Both the position numbers and the translations under genes were made by a program. Below, piece by piece: positions 50,629 through 63,890 of a stretch of 64,000 nt of DNA (position 1 is its first letter; each line of letters starts with the position of its first letter). The notes under the pieces are model-generated. The model was not told the origin of the DNA, did not search any database, and was given only the letters and a program-made list of their open reading frames with translations. This stretch comes from Acephala macrosclerotiorum (taxonomy: Eukaryota > Ascomycota > Leotiomycetes > Helotiales > Mollisiaceae). The stretch lies in contig MU119453.1 in the NCBI GenBank assembly GCA_014904845.1, positions 17,215 to 81,214 on the forward strand, given 5' to 3'.

Positions 50629-51903
50629 AACTTAGATATAGATTTCGGGTTTGGCGGCTGGGGTACAGGTGGGACTAAGCTTCATATCCGTGAGGGTTTC
50701 GACGGCGAGACTCGCTCTTATACCCGAAATCGATCATTGTGTCACGGCAGACGCCTCATGGGTTGGTTCGCCTTGCTGATAGGCGGCTGAGCGAAATGCA
50801 TCTCGCCAGGCTCGGTGAACGGTGAGAAGAACGAGTTAATAAAGCTACATGGCTAAACGAATATGTGTCGCGCATTTATTCGACTGAAATAATTGTAGAA
50901 GTTCGAGCCACGAAGAAGAAGAATTCCTCGGAAATAAAATGTAGTGAGGGAGGAGGTCACTCTCGACTCGGCGACTCACCAACCTCCTCCAGCGCTAGCC
51001 ACCACCCCGGACAATCCTCGGTCAAGTCCCTGAGACATGTTCCAAACTCGGCTTCGTATATAAATATATTATACATATTTTAAATAAAACAATACACTCC
51101 CGGTAAGAAGACATAGCTCATAACCTATGGAAAGAAAGGATATAAACGTAAAAAGAGAACGATATTACCAGGTGGCCGAACCTTTTGCTACTTGAAATGT
51201 TGATTTTGATTTGGGTGTTTAGAATCGCGGAATCGTTGGAGTCTCTTTTGATGGAAAAGATTTCTCTTATTTTGCTCAATTTTTGTGTTCACAGGTGGTA
51301 GTGAGGAAGAAGCCTTTAGAGATGAGACATCTCGAACGAAACATCCTCGCCTCAGCTCCAGACCAGACGAAAGCACCTTCTTTCAGAAGGGCGGCCACAA
51401 TCTAAAGAACCTATTATCGGAGTTTCACCAAGTCACGAAATCATCAGAAGTAAACAAGAGTATTCATAATCCATCGTGGATAAATTGAAGTATTACTATA
51501 ATAGTATAATAAAACAATCCCCTCAGCCCCCAGGGCGACAAACCCATAACCGTACGCCGAAAATCTTCGCCAAGCAATCGTGATTTTAACATACACATCA
51601 TATCTCATAACATCATTTGTGTGATTGCTCATCAATCCCAATGCCCCAGCCAAGATAGGAAAAGAATAAAAAGAAAATAGAACGCCAAAAAGCAGATGTT
51701 CAATTCATGTACATGAATTGCAACGCGAGATATGTACTTAACACAAGAATAATCAAAAATATGAATAAGAAAAGAAATGATCATAGACACCTTACTACCA
51801 TACCCTATGCAAAAGTCGATTTTGAATATATAGGAAAATGAATACATGAGTTCCATTGATCATCGCAATGATCTAAGAGAATAGAATTGAAATATACAGT
51901 TAT
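50629..51903. other. Intergenic, no supported gene
   Basis: This region contains the HET promoter and the 3' region of the C2H2 gene. It is AT-rich from about 51480 to 51900. No domain-bearing frame is present. Confidence 0.4.
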
Positions 51904-53966
51904 TCAAGACCAGCCAGAAACCTGATCATCGAAATTTTGAGGAAAGACAGAAGGATTATTGTAGAACACCAAATGGTCATTCTGGAAAGAATCCTGAGAG
52001 AAAGGAGGAAATAGGTTCTGAGTAGGACCAGTATACATGGGTTGATCCATGCACTGTGTCTGCGCAGCACCAGACAAGTCGAGCGGAATCTGCATGCCGA
52101 ACATGTCGTTGTTGTTGACGGCGTTGGGGTAGAGGCTGAGGATGGGTGAGTTGTCGGCAATGAAGGTGTTGTCGAAGTTGAGATTGCTATTCATGCTCGA
52201 GATGGTTTGTTGCGAGTAGATTTGGTCGTCCTCGATTTCTTCGTCGGATGCGTCGGCAGCTTCTTGTTGTGCGTCGCTGAGAGGGAATTCGGCGGCTTGT
52301 TCCTCCACTTCCTTCATCCAGCACTTTAACTCCGACATTGGTGGCCAGTCTCCACCGCCCTTTCCTCCGCGCTTCTCAGCATCGTCGCCCTTGTTGTTCT
52401 TTGCTCGTCCCTTTGCCTTAGGCTTGAAGTGGGCGCGTCGAAGATGTGCGGCAGCGTTGTAGTATGCGCCGTACTTCTTTCGTTGTTGAGCACAAGCCTT
52501 GCACCTCGAGAGTGCAAGGACAGGCTTGGGATGATTTCCACCATCCATTGGCTCGACGCAAACCCACTTCTTCACCATCAACTTGTGTTCTCGATCTTGA
52601 TGTCTTCGAAGCTCGTGCTCGCCGCGAAAGCCTTCTTGATGACTATCACATTGCTTACAGAATACTCGATCGTGCTTTGGTCGTTGATAAGTAGGTTTCG
52701 AGATAGCAACTTTGTCTTGTGACCCGTCTTTTGACTCAAGCCGTGTCATCGATTGTGAAGAGTTCTCTCGAGACATTGTAGAGTTTTCGCTGCCACCTTT
52801 GGGCATGAGCGGTCGTGCAGCCGCCAGACTGATCTGGTCCTGCAGACGCTTGACGTTTCGAGACGACGACGATGACGAAGAAGTACTTTCATTCGACTGA
52901 GATTTCTCCATCTTCTCACCATAAGAGGTAGAAGATGACATTTGCAAAGAATGTGAAAATTGTGACTCGTGACTTGCACCACCAGCACCAACAAGAAGCT
53001 GAGACTGCTCCTCAGATGAGGAACGACGACTATGATGAGAGGATGGAAAATGAGCAACTTGATCATACATGGCTTGATCGTCATGAACATCAGAGGAATA
53101 GGATGCGTTCGAATTGAACTTCATCATCTGAATACTTTCGAGCAGAGGCTCGGACACAGTGCACAGGCTATTCTGCCGACTCATGCTGCTTGTAAGTGTT
53201 GTCGCTGTCGTGAGTGAGTCGGATGTTGGCGTCGAAGGTATCGGTAGGTTGTAGGAGCTGGACGAAAGTCGATGGTTGTTGAGATTCGTATTCGAGGAAT
53301 CCGACATTGATGGCGATATCGAGACGATCGGGGTGCCCATTGTGCGATAGATGTAGTCGCTTGGATCTTCTCCTAAATGGTCCAGCTCCGGGACTTGGTC
53401 CAACTCAGGCTTTCGCTGTTGTTGGGTTGATTGATGCGAGAAGGTATAGGAGGATAGAGGAGGATCTTGAGCCCATGCCATCATGGCAGGATTCTCACGA
53501 CGAGACTCGGTATTGAGAGTTGGTGGAATTGCTCCATTCTGAGTGAAAGGAACATTGCCGCTCCGTTGTGAGGACGTTCCTCTCGAATTCGAGCGTGCCA
53601 TTGAAGGAGCCGACCGTTGGGAAAGCGTTCTTCGTTGAGGCACGGATTCTATCCGATCCTATCTAGTATTAGAAACAATCTGCGAGACCAAGAGGGTTGT
53701 CCTACGGAGGAGGGATGTCTGGACATAGAAGGAACTCCATTGCTGGACATGCTTCGAGGAACATTGCTTCGACGTAGCTGATGCTGCTTGTGTATAGGTG
53801 ATCGATGGTTGGTGATGTGGTATGATGGTGTGGACGAGGTACTCGAGGGAAGAAGTGAAGCAATTTCGGCTTGAAGTTCAGCTTGTGCGGCTTGGAACTC
53901 TGCTTGCTTGGCCAACAGAGCTTGGAGTCGATTGTTATCCGTATCTATTCTAAGATCCGAAGACAT
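51904..53966 (-). CDS. C2H2 zinc-finger-type transcription factor
   Basis: Two exons (53966-53706, 53658-51904; 47-base intron) encode 671 residues. The N-terminus is a coiled-coil-like stretch (NNRLQALLAKQAEFQAAQAELQ). A long Ser/Gln/Asn-rich disordered region follows. The zinc-binding part is RVFCKQCDSHQEGFRGEHELRRHQDREH, a C2H2 finger, followed by KKWVCVEP and CKACAQQRKKYGAYYNAAAHLRRAHF, a second Cys/His unit. The FRG-x-HEL-x-RH ... KKWVC arrangement is common to a fungal C2H2 group. The C-terminus is acidic and Asn/Phe-rich, probably an activation domain. It should act in the nucleus. Targets are unknown. A G10 run lies upstream at about 54518-54527. Confidence 0.88.
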
Positions 53967-56900
53967 CTTGTGTTGCCGTACTGTTGACAGTTACGGTCGA
54001 AAAGAGGGTCGATAGCTTCGATGTTTCGAGTAGCTGTAACGTCTGCAGCCTTACCTCGTCAGCGAAGGTTCCCTCTATGCCAGACCGCCGAGTAATGGGA
54101 GGCAACAAGACCTACGACTTACAGGCTGATCAACGGTATTGCACGAACGATGACAGTGAAGCAGTTCGTGCTGATGTTTGAAGGCAGAGAGTGATGAGCG
54201 GTGATGTTGGCGGTACATGAAAGTAAGGCGAAGGATGAGATGGATGGATGGATGGAGGAGAGACAAACTATGTATTCCTCACGACGCGGCAGACAACCAT
54301 ATGGGGCTCTGCGTGATACCGTGCCAATCCCAGGATGATGACTTGGGCTGGATATTAGAAAGTGGTAGCAGAGGTAAAAGTGGTTGGAGGATGACGAGAG
54401 TGGAAGTCGCACTGGCTTCTAGACGTGATTGATGCTGGGTGATACTGAATGATGCTGGTCTGGCGGGTTGCATTTCTTGCGATGCCCGGAACTTTCCAGG
54501 CGTCTTAGTGGACGTCCGGGGGGGGGGAGCGACATGCCTGCGAAATGCCCTCCGGCGGCCTTCAGTGGCCGGATACCCTTGAATTCCTGACAGAACAGGC
54601 CTAAAGCCAATTCTAGTGGTTGATGACAGCACATCGTCACCTCCCTCAAGCCTATCGTGGGTGCAGCCGAGCGCATGAACGCAGCGATTTCCCAATCCTC
54701 ACACCGATCGGGCGCAAGGTGCATGCGTGATGCTGGCACAAAAGAAACTTTAGTGCACCAGTGCAGGACAGCACGCTGCTCACTCAATGCCCTGTTCCAT
54801 GCATTGGAAAGTGAAGCAACGAATCATCGCTGCATCTCGTTCCTGGTCTGCCCCGCGGTTCGCTCCGACTGGGACCAGCGAGAAAAAAAGTGAGGCAAAC
54901 AACGCTTGTCCGCCTCACTCAAATCTGTACCTCTCATTCGACCATCTCAGCACCCCGTCCCAAATCGAAGGATTCGGATTCGTAATTAAGGTTCCACCGA
55001 GACGCACACGTTGTCGCCGATGGTTCGCAAATATGCGCAGCATCCGTTCCCCAGCCTGATCACGTCGACAGCACACTTCTTGCCAGTGGCCCATCTCACT
55101 TTGGCCTCCTAACGGCTTTTCAGGACAACCAGTCACGACTTGATGTCCTACACCGACATCTTGACATCTCGTGCTCCCAGCCCAGACGCTTCCTTAGGCT
55201 GACCGGGGCGTATCTGAACTGCATATCATCAGTAGATTATTTTGAGGCATTTCCAGTAAGACGGCATCGTACCTTTCTTCGACCTGGAGAGGGTGTCACA
55301 CGGGTGAATCTGAGGAGTCCAGATTCCTTTGGCTTCAATGCCGAGATGCCCGATACTCTTTTGCTGGCAGATCGTTTGTCTGATTTACGTTTCCCCGTGC
55401 ATCTGAGATAAGCTGCTCATTGACATTTGTTTCAGAGCACGTGCAAGGCATGATATATCGGAAAAGACAAGCATTGGGCCTGTATCAGCGTATGGGCACT
55501 TTAGTCGATCCGCAAGATCAGTTTTTGAGCGAGCCAGATATCTAAACTTCAATATACGGCCGCTTTATGGTATCACATGACCCTACCATATTCTCTTGAT
55601 AGGTACAATAGCCATTACGTCGAAGCTGGTAGCACAAATTGAGAGCGACTCGTTTTAAACATCGCAAGTGTTGTCTGCGAACAACTTCTTTCTCGGAATA
55701 ACGGCTACAAACCTGCATTTGAGATAAAAAAGTTCAAGCAGTTGAAAGGCCCTACTAAGCTACTATACCAGTGGCATGTGTTCGCAACGGCAGCTCAATC
55801 GCCCACAGGGCCTCTGAACTCCTTGCGGGAGCGCCGGCAGCGCAAGGAGATCATCATCTATGAAGAAATCATCCAAAAGATGGAGGGGACGATGACTCGC
55901 AACCCAAGATAACGGGCAAGGTGTTGCGATGCGCGATGCAGGGTTACTGTGAAAACAAGATACGAGAGTTGCTATACTATTCTCCACATCCTAACGAGCC
56001 ATCACCTATCATCACCGCACGTTAGAATTCAAGCGCTGAGGAAACGTGTGTTGTCAAAGGCACCTTTGCATAGCAGATCGACATCTGCGGAGGCACAGTG
56101 AATTTTTTTTTAAGCACAATCAGCAGGATTGGGAGTACGAGGCCTCTCCAAATCATAACTATTCTATCATCAGTGGCGAAGGGGTGACATTCAGGTCCTC
56201 GCCTATATCATAAGTTTAAAGATATTCTGAATCCCTTGGGAGTTTTCATTTGGGAGTATGCCTCAAATGATCGGGTATCTCTACGTTAAAGACATTGCTG
56301 GATGGTTTGCAAGTTTTCGCGGCCTTACCAACAACTTCAAAGCTTGAAAAAGAGGGAAAATGAAGCCTTGCTTATGTTCGCACCGTCAGGCATCAACATA
56401 TACCATCACCAAAATTTCATTCCCGTCTCATCTCACCAACTGCGCACTTGCCGGGGAGTCATTTGGACAGCACCCAACATCACATGACCCTTCGATGCCA
56501 CGTCTTCTCGCATACAAGCTATCTAATATATGCATCGCTTTTCGCGCCTCGGAGGACAAAAGAATGCAAGCTTCCAGTCCTTGACCGCACAAAATTACTC
56601 TTCGTTCTCTTCGTTGATGCCCAACTTCAACTTCAACCTCAGGCCATCCCCTCGCATGTTAGAGAAGACTTTCTGGATTTTCTTCAGTTGCTGCGAACTT
56701 CGGGGAACTCTCAGGGTATTGCCAACACTTCATTGCAGAGGGAAACTATTTTCAGAGCACTGAATCAGATGCTGGATGAAACGATGGGTACAGGCTATCT
56801 TGTGCAGACGACTCAACTCCCGAGGCCTGCTCTTCCAGTCACATCACATGACATCGCTTGACTTGACGACGAGATAATGCTTTATAATTGTAGGGGGCGC

Positions 56901-58012
56901 AAGGCCCTTCCTAGCCCGAAATACCCTGGGGCAACTAGCTCCGTTTAAGCAATCTATTTGGTCTATTCACCTCGTGCGCGCAAATGCTCCTCTAATTCTT
57001 TTAATACTATGTGTGCGTATCGCTAGCCGTATAAAGCGTAGCGCACTCGCTTAAGTCAAGTTATGTGATCTTACAGCCAACACTCAAAAAACGGCGCCCT
57101 TCTATGTGGTTTAAGGTGTCGGGCAATAGGAAGCTGTCCGCTCAGCAGCGAATATGACCGTTCATGGCTGCCAAGTCCTAGCATCTAATTTTAGACCAGA
57201 GGCAGCAGAAGTTTATTGTTAAGCAGTTGGTGATACATATTAGGCTTAGGGCCGATGACGATGGAGATACGAGGCAAGGTCGATCACTGTACGTGAAGTT
57301 TCGCTTGGGTGGATAGGGGCATCCGCGAGGCTCAGCACCACCCAGTGACCCTTCGAACGTCATATAACTGTAACACCGTTGCGTTTTTAACGAACATTCT
57401 TCAGTCAAAATTTCGATTGCAGCAATAGAATGAAGCCCATGATTTCAGCCGTTGTTTAATTGTTCAGTATCTACGAGCCAGTCATGGACAAAATTTCAAG
57501 TAATGTGTTCAGAAAGCTGACGAGATAATACTTTTATCTCTTTCAAACACGAGAAAGGCTCTATAGTATATGATTTTCATATCCGCAGTTCTTGCATGCC
57601 TAGATGACATCCAATGAGCCCACCTTCAGCATTAGAAGTTTAGAACTATGCGGAAAATCTTACGATGGTTAGGAACCTTTTGACTCGAGGAGTACTAAGG
57701 TTTCGGACTTTTTTCATCTCTAACTCTCAACTGAGTTGCGACAGGATATAGTATATCCCCTTCAGCTCAACAAAGGTTGTGGAACATAGCAGCCTAGACA
57801 TGCTTGGTAATTACTTCCAATCACATGACTTCTCCCACTTCTGCAATATTCTTGCCGTGAGCTCAAAGTAGGTACTTAATAAATACAAATAATGTACTAC
57901 TGGTAGAATCCTTTCCCCAATACCTTTATCTATGCCAAGTATAGCTGGAGAAAGTTGCTCTCCATTTACCTTGCCTTCTCGAAAGGAACTCGAGTCTTGA
58001 CCACACCGAACC
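53967..58012. other. 4-kb gene-poor stretch
   Basis: The first 700 bases are probably the long leader/promoter of the C2H2 regulator. Beyond that, frames up to 138 codons exist (for example 54279-54695 on -, 56448-56861 on +) but they overlap each other on both strands and show no conserved motif, splice chain or signal peptide. I looked for tRNA-like T-loops and found none that folds. Confidence 0.4.
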
Positions 58013-58882
58013 ATGCAGTATACGGAGCATGGCGTCCCCTACCTTTCCCTACCCGCTCCACATACTAACGTCCGCCTAACACCACCTCGCAAAGAAGACG
58101 GTCCAGCCGTAATATCCATCCTCAACCATCCTTTAGTCTACATGAACCTCGCCGGCCCACCGTACTCCTACATACAAAAAGACTGGGACACCTGGTATCC
58201 AGAGCTCTCCGAATTCACCAACAAAGCTCTCTGGGAACTTCAAGCTGCCGAAGATTCAACACGAAGCGGAGATACAAAAAACGGTGATTAGAAGAGCAGA
58301 AAATAGGTAGGTTCTGGAGTACCACTTTCAACTATCAGGGAAGTGGATTCTGAGACTGGAGAGGAGAGCTTGATTGGGGAGATCAATTTTAGGAGAAGGG
58401 AATTCTTGACGGTTTTAGATGTGGAGGAGAGGAAGAGGGTGAAGATGGAGAATGATGCGCGAGATGCTGGGGATCCGGGGATTGTGTGGGAAATCGGTTG
58501 TGAGTTTCTTCGGCTGGATATTTTGACCACGCTGGACATATTACCTCTGCTTCGATGATTGAATACAGACCAGGAGAATATATAGCTAATGACTCGTACA
58601 GTCTATCTTTCACCCACATGTCATGGTCGGGGTATCATGCCTGCAGTGATCCGAACACTGATAAATGAATTCTTGGTTCCGTATATGAATGTCCATATTA
58701 TGACTAAAGCATATATAAAACACAATGAAGCAAGCAGAAAGGTGCTTAAGAAGAATGGGTTCGTGTTCGAGAGTTTCGTCCCTGATTGTGTTAAAATGCC
58801 AGAAGCCAAGACCGGAGTGAAGGGGACAACGATAGGTTTAGGAAGGACGAAATGGGAAAAAAAGTCGTCACACCAGAAATAA
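58013..58882 (+). pseudogene. GNAT-family N-acetyltransferase, two in-frame stops
   Basis: The start at 58013 gives MQYTEHGVPYLSLPAPHTNV, RLTPPRKEDGPAVISILNHP and WDTWYPELSEFTNKALWELQ. In the same frame TAG follows KNGD and again follows KSRK. The frame then continues VGSGVPLSTIREVDSETGEE, SLIGEINFRRREFLTVLD and GIVWEIG. After an intron the acetyl-CoA loop appears: YLSPTCHGRGIMPAVIRTLI, then AYIKHNEASRKVLKKNGFVF and a stop at 58882. This is the GNAT pattern, transferring acetyl from acetyl-CoA to an amine. The two TAG codons can each come from TGG (G to A) or CAG (C to T). The fragment between them is too short to be a normal intron. It is probably inactive unless readthrough or an undetected intron saves it. 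Confidence 0.72.
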
Positions 58883-59702
58883 AACGGACGTATTGGTTTT
58901 ACTCTCCATTTTCTTGCTTCAAAATAAGCCGTTCTCAATCTACTATCCTTGATTGGCTTACTAACGCAGAGCTGGAGCAGGAAAAATATATCGACTGATG
59001 AAAGAAAGACCTGGTAGAAGAGAAAAGCAAGCCAGAAAGTCCTCGAAGGGCCGGGAAATTGAGGATCGCAGTCAAAATCTGAAATCCCAGATTAGTGTTG
59101 CCCTGACTGCGCTTCAACTGGTCTCTCCGTCATCTTATTCCTCACTGTATTTATCAAGTCCTGGATTCTTCATAGTATTCAACTTCGGAAACCCCCTTCT
59201 GTCAGTCATGCAAGCGTAATAATCTGCAACTTGACTCCTCTTTCCACCAAAACCTAAGGGAGTAGACGAGGATCAGACTTGATGATTTCTCCCATACCTC
59301 TATGTCTCCACTTCTGCACACAAAATGCATTATCATTCTCGATACGTTCCCATACATCAGGCACTTGGATTTTGACCTAGTGGGGATCCTCGTTAAGCCC
59401 TGCGACCTCTTTAGTCTCCATGTTGAAGAGGGCGGGGTGATCAAAGCCATCTTCACGAGTCATTTTGCTACCCATGGCTTTGGTAGCGGTCCCAGAAAAG
59501 CTTCACTATTCATCATTCTGTATATGTAACAATTTCTGAGAATCTTGAAGGTAGAATTTACTTTGGACTTTCGAAGCACTTTAAGTAATCTGCTACCTAA
59601 GATGATGCAGATCGAGTCCCCTAAGATTGGTCTAAAAAATGATTAGCATTGTTGCGAATGAATTGCTTCTTCTGAAGTGTTAAAGGGGAGTATGCAATTG
59701 CT

Positions 59703-60185
59703 TCAATTACCTTCACGAGTCTGCTCTGGAGCAATTCTGATACTTCCGTCCTCAGTATGAATGATCCTCCGCCCCGCAAGAAGCTTCTTGCGGCTAGCGC
59801 AGAAAGCATTTTTCAGATCAAGCTTTGAACCATGTCGAATCGTGCTCCTCGCTCCTTTGATGGTCAAGAAATAACCCGTTGGGTTGTTTTCATCTAATAA
59901 TTCACCTTGGTTGAGTACATATGGATACTTATCAAGTATGTTCTCATCAGGAATATTGCCTAAGCCGTGTGGTTTGTCCAGCCTCATTTCCGATACGAGT
60001 TCAGAATAATTTCCTTCATGATCTAGAAGGTCCAGCCGTACATTGTGACAATGAGGCATATCCCAGGAATGCCGATTTATACCCTTTGACGAGACAAGGT
60101 GTATAATCGGGGATGATTTTGTTGGAGATAATCTTTGGAACCATGTCAAGAATCCCGTATATTTTATCCAAGCAGATTGGTGCAC
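59703..60185 (-). CDS. Orphan open frame next to the AT-rich block
   Basis: A 160-codon frame reads MHQSAWIKYTGFLTWFQRLS, HNVRLDLLDHEGNYSELVSE, NILDKYPYVLNQGELLDENN and ARSTIRHGSKLDLKNAFCAS. Composition is plausible for coding sequence, but no domain is recognised and no strong start context was seen. It may be the surviving end of a gene whose other part lay in or beyond the AT-rich block. The 58883-59702 stretch has no supported gene. Confidence 0.3.
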   Translation of the reverse strand: MHQSAWIKYTGFLTWFQRLSPTKSSPIIHLVSSKGINRHSWDMPHCHNVRLDLLDHEGNYSELVSEMRLDKPHGLGNIPDENILDKYPYVLNQGELLDENNPTGYFLTIKGARSTIRHGSKLDLKNAFCASRKKLLAGRRIIHTEDGSIRIAPEQTREGN

Positions 60186-60559
60186 TGCCTCCTGCTAGCT
60201 ATGATAAGCAAGCCTGAAAGACCGTAATTGAATAGGTCGCATGTGAATGGATAACCAGCGGTAAAACATCTGTCAAGTACTCGGGTACTCCCGCAGTCTT
60301 GCCATATACAACTTGTATCGCTCGGTGGAAGAAGTATCAATGTGTTAAATGATTATATTACATTACATTATAAAGATATAATCATATTGTAATCAAATAA
60401 ATCTAATTATAATCATAATATAATGTAATGTAATCAAAATAATCATGATTTTAATGTATTATATGGATTAGTACATGATCAAATTCGACTTGAAAATAAG
60501 GTTTGGTCAATTAGAAGCGTTGAAACTAGGTCAAAACTGGTATCGCGCGATTTATAAGC

Positions 60560-63500
60560 GAGTTGTTAACTTTTAATATAGTGTAAAAAGGTAATAAAAA
60601 GCACTTTTAGAATTTATTTTACGCGTTTACGAATTATATAAAACTTTGTTTAAAAAATTAAAATTATAAAATATTAGATTTTTTAATATATTTATAATTA
60701 AATTACGTATTAATATTAGTTTTAATTCGAATTAATAATATTAGTCTTATTATAATAGTTTTTTATTTTTTTTTTTAATGAAAATATAGATTTATTTTTA
60801 AAATAATAAAAAGTATTTTAAATATATTTATATTTATTGAAATTATATAAATAATATATTATAATTATAATTATAATATAAATTATTTTGATTTTTAATA
60901 ATTTGTTGAAAAAGTAATGTGTATAGTAAAAAATGATTTATTTTGTAAAATTATAATATAAGAATTAAATTCGATAAATTACGTTAAATTAAATTAAATT
61001 GTATTATTTAATCTCGAATTTTTTTACGTAATAAAATGTTTTTTTTTGAAAATTTTTTACGTTTTCGTGAAATTAAAAAGATTTTATAAAATTTTTATTT
61101 TTTTTATTTTATTTGAAATTCGAAATAATTATAAATTCGTAATTATATTTTTCGTTTTTTTATAAAAACAAAAAATATTTCGCGTATATAATTTATATTA
61201 TAAAAAAAAAAAATTTAAAAAATATTATTTTAATTTTTTTTTTTAATAATTTTAATATTAATTTTTTATTTTTGTAATTGTAAATTTTTTATTTTTTAAT
61301 CGATTTTTTATTATTTTATTAACAATTTTTATATTTTTTTTTATATTAATTTATTGATAAAATTTTAATATTAATATAATAATAAAACGTATAAAATTTA
61401 TCGATATTGAATATATTTAATATTTATACGATATAATCGAATTTAATATATTTAAAAAATAAAAATATTAGTTTTGAAAATTAGAATATCGATTTTATAA
61501 ATTAATATAATATTTTAATGAAATTTTGTATTGATTTACGAAAACGAATATCGATTAAATAAATTATTTATAATTTCGATTTTATTAATATTGTTTTTAC
61601 GAAAAATTGTTTAAATAATAATTAAAATTTTTTTAATAAAATATAAAATTGCGAAAAATGTACTATTAATAAAATTGAAATAATTGTATTATTAGTAATA
61701 AATAGTATTATTGTATATTAAAATTATTTTTTTCGAAATTAATTTGAAAATAGTATATTATTAAAGTAAATAATAGAGATTAATTTAATTGTTTAAAAAT
61801 CGAAAATTATTTTGTAATATTGTAATTATTTTGTAAAAAAGAAAATTAGTTTATTATTAGATTTTTTGTTTTATTGTATTTTAAAATAAATATTTACGAA
61901 AGTAATTCGTTTGTAAATTCGATAGTAAAATATTTCGTACAAATATATTTGTAATTTTTTTAACGTATTTTAAAGTTTTAAAATCGAAATATTTTTTATA
62001 CTATGATTTTTATTAGTTTTTTATATTTCGAGAATAATAAAATTGTATTTTTAAAATTTTATTAATTATTTCGATTAAATTTTTTATTTTAATTAGTATT
62101 TCGTTTAAAATAAAATCGAATAAATTTTTTTAAAATTTTTGAAATATTATTTTTTTTAAAATAAATTTTTCGATATATTTAATAATCGATTTTTATTTTT
62201 TTTAAATTTTAATATTAAAAATATTCGTTAATAAATTTTATAATGTTTTTTAATATTTGTATAATTAATTTAAATCGTTAATTTTTATAGTATTTATATT
62301 GAAAAATAAATTGTATTTTTTGAGAATAATAATTTTATTAATTTTTATATTTTTGTTTTCGATTTTTTTATCGATATTTATTACGTTTGTTTTAAATATT
62401 TTTAATCGATTTTATTTTATTTTAATAAAAATATTAGAAATTGATAAAAATCGTAAAATATTTAAATTAATTATCGCGTAATTTGTTATAATAGTTAATA
62501 TAGTTTGTATACGAATTTTAAAAATTTTTTTGATTTTTTTTAAAGTATTAAATTCGTTATTATTAATTATTACGACGTTTAATTTTTGAAAGTAATTAAA
62601 TTAACGATAGAAAATTAATTTTATTAAGTTTTTAAACGATAAATATTATTCGATTTTAAATTGTTTCGTAAAATAAAATAATTCGTTCGTATTATTTTTA
62701 ATGTTTTTTTTGAATTCGTATTTTGTATTGTTTTTAATATAATTTAAAAAAAGTTTTTTCGCGAATTATAATAAAAAATTGTAATTTTTAGTATTAATTT
62801 TAACGATTAATTTCGTATTTTTAAATATAATTTAAAAAAAGTTTTTTTGTGAATTATAATAAAAAATTGTAATTTTTAGTATTAATTTTAACGATTAATT
62901 TCGTATTTTTAAATATTAAAAATTTTATTATTAAAACGTTTATTAATTTTAATAAATTTATTAATATATTGTTTGCGATTTTAATTAATTAAATTATTAT
63001 TGAATATATTTTATAATTTAATTTTTGAATTATTTTTATTTTTATTTTTTGTATTTATTTTATTATTTTAAAAGTTTTATTAATATTTAATCGAAATAAA
63101 ATTAATTCGATTAAAATAAAGTATTTAAATTCGTTTTTAATTTATTAAATTAGTAAATAAATGTAAAAATTATTTAAATTCAAAATAAATTTAATGTTTT
63201 TAAGTTTGTTTTTATTTAGTTTAATAAATAATCGTTCGATGAAAAATTTTAAATTGTTAAAAAAATCGTTATATTTAGTATAGAATTTATTGATTTGAAA
63301 TTGAGTAAATAGTTTATTATTGAAAATTTTTTGATAGATAGTTCGATATTTTTTTGTACGAAAAAAAAAAAACGTTTTATTAATTTTTTGAAAATTTTTA
63401 TCGTTTTTTGATTAAAGAATTTAAGAAATTGAAATATTAAATTTGTGTTTTTTTGTTGAGAGAATTCAAAGAATTTTTTTTATATATATTTGAGAAAGTT

Positions 63501-63890
63501 AATATATTATAAAAAAATTTAATAAAATATTATTAGATTTAAATAGAGAAATTAGTAAAATTGTTAAAGAAATTAATAAAATGTTTTTGAAATTTGGTAA
63601 AAAAATTGAAAAATTAAATACGAGTAATAGTAAAATTTTTGAAAAATTTATTTTGTATTTGTAATAAAATTCGTAGAGTATTTTGTAATTGAAAACGAAT
63701 TTATTATTTTTGTTTGAGATTAGATTAAAAAGAATTAAATAATAAACGATATTATTTAATTCGTCGTTTAATAAAAGTAATAAAACGTATTATTTTCGTA
63801 TATTGAAAATAAATAAATTTTTTTTGAATTTAATAAAATTTGTATTGAAAATTAAAAATTTGCGAATATTGAAATCGTCGTTATTAAATA
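60560..63890 (+). repeat. AT-rich block with strand-asymmetric, CpG-sparing loss of C
   Basis: About 3.3 kb of roughly 90% A/T. On the + strand almost every C is followed by G, while G outside CpG is common. A hand count over 60661-62460 gave about 46 CpG, 7 non-CpG C and 79 non-CpG G. No coding frame survives. The right edge at about 63890 is abrupt. The left edge (60340-60560) is more gradual. It is probably a former repeat destroyed by C-to-T mutation acting mainly on one strand. I cannot identify the original element. Confidence 0.85.
62741..62916 (+). repeat. Two tandem 88-bp copies inside the AT-rich block
   Basis: Positions 62741-62828 and 62829-62916 are identical except for two bases. 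The first copy has TTCGCGAATT and the second TTTGTGAATT: two C-to-T changes, both at CpG on the + strand. Confidence 0.85.

Noticed and set aside
53967..56861. Several 70-138 codon frames as genes
   Set aside because: They overlap each other on both strands, lack splice continuity and show no conserved motif.
62299..62481. 60-codon hydrophobic frame inside the AT-rich block
   Set aside because: The Ile/Phe/Leu/Lys composition is what random A/T-rich DNA encodes; there is no start context or homolog-like motif.
60560..63890. Mitochondrial DNA insertion (AT-rich)
   Set aside because: CpG is retained at relatively high share and no mitochondrial gene or tRNA motif is visible; the C/G asymmetry fits deamination better.
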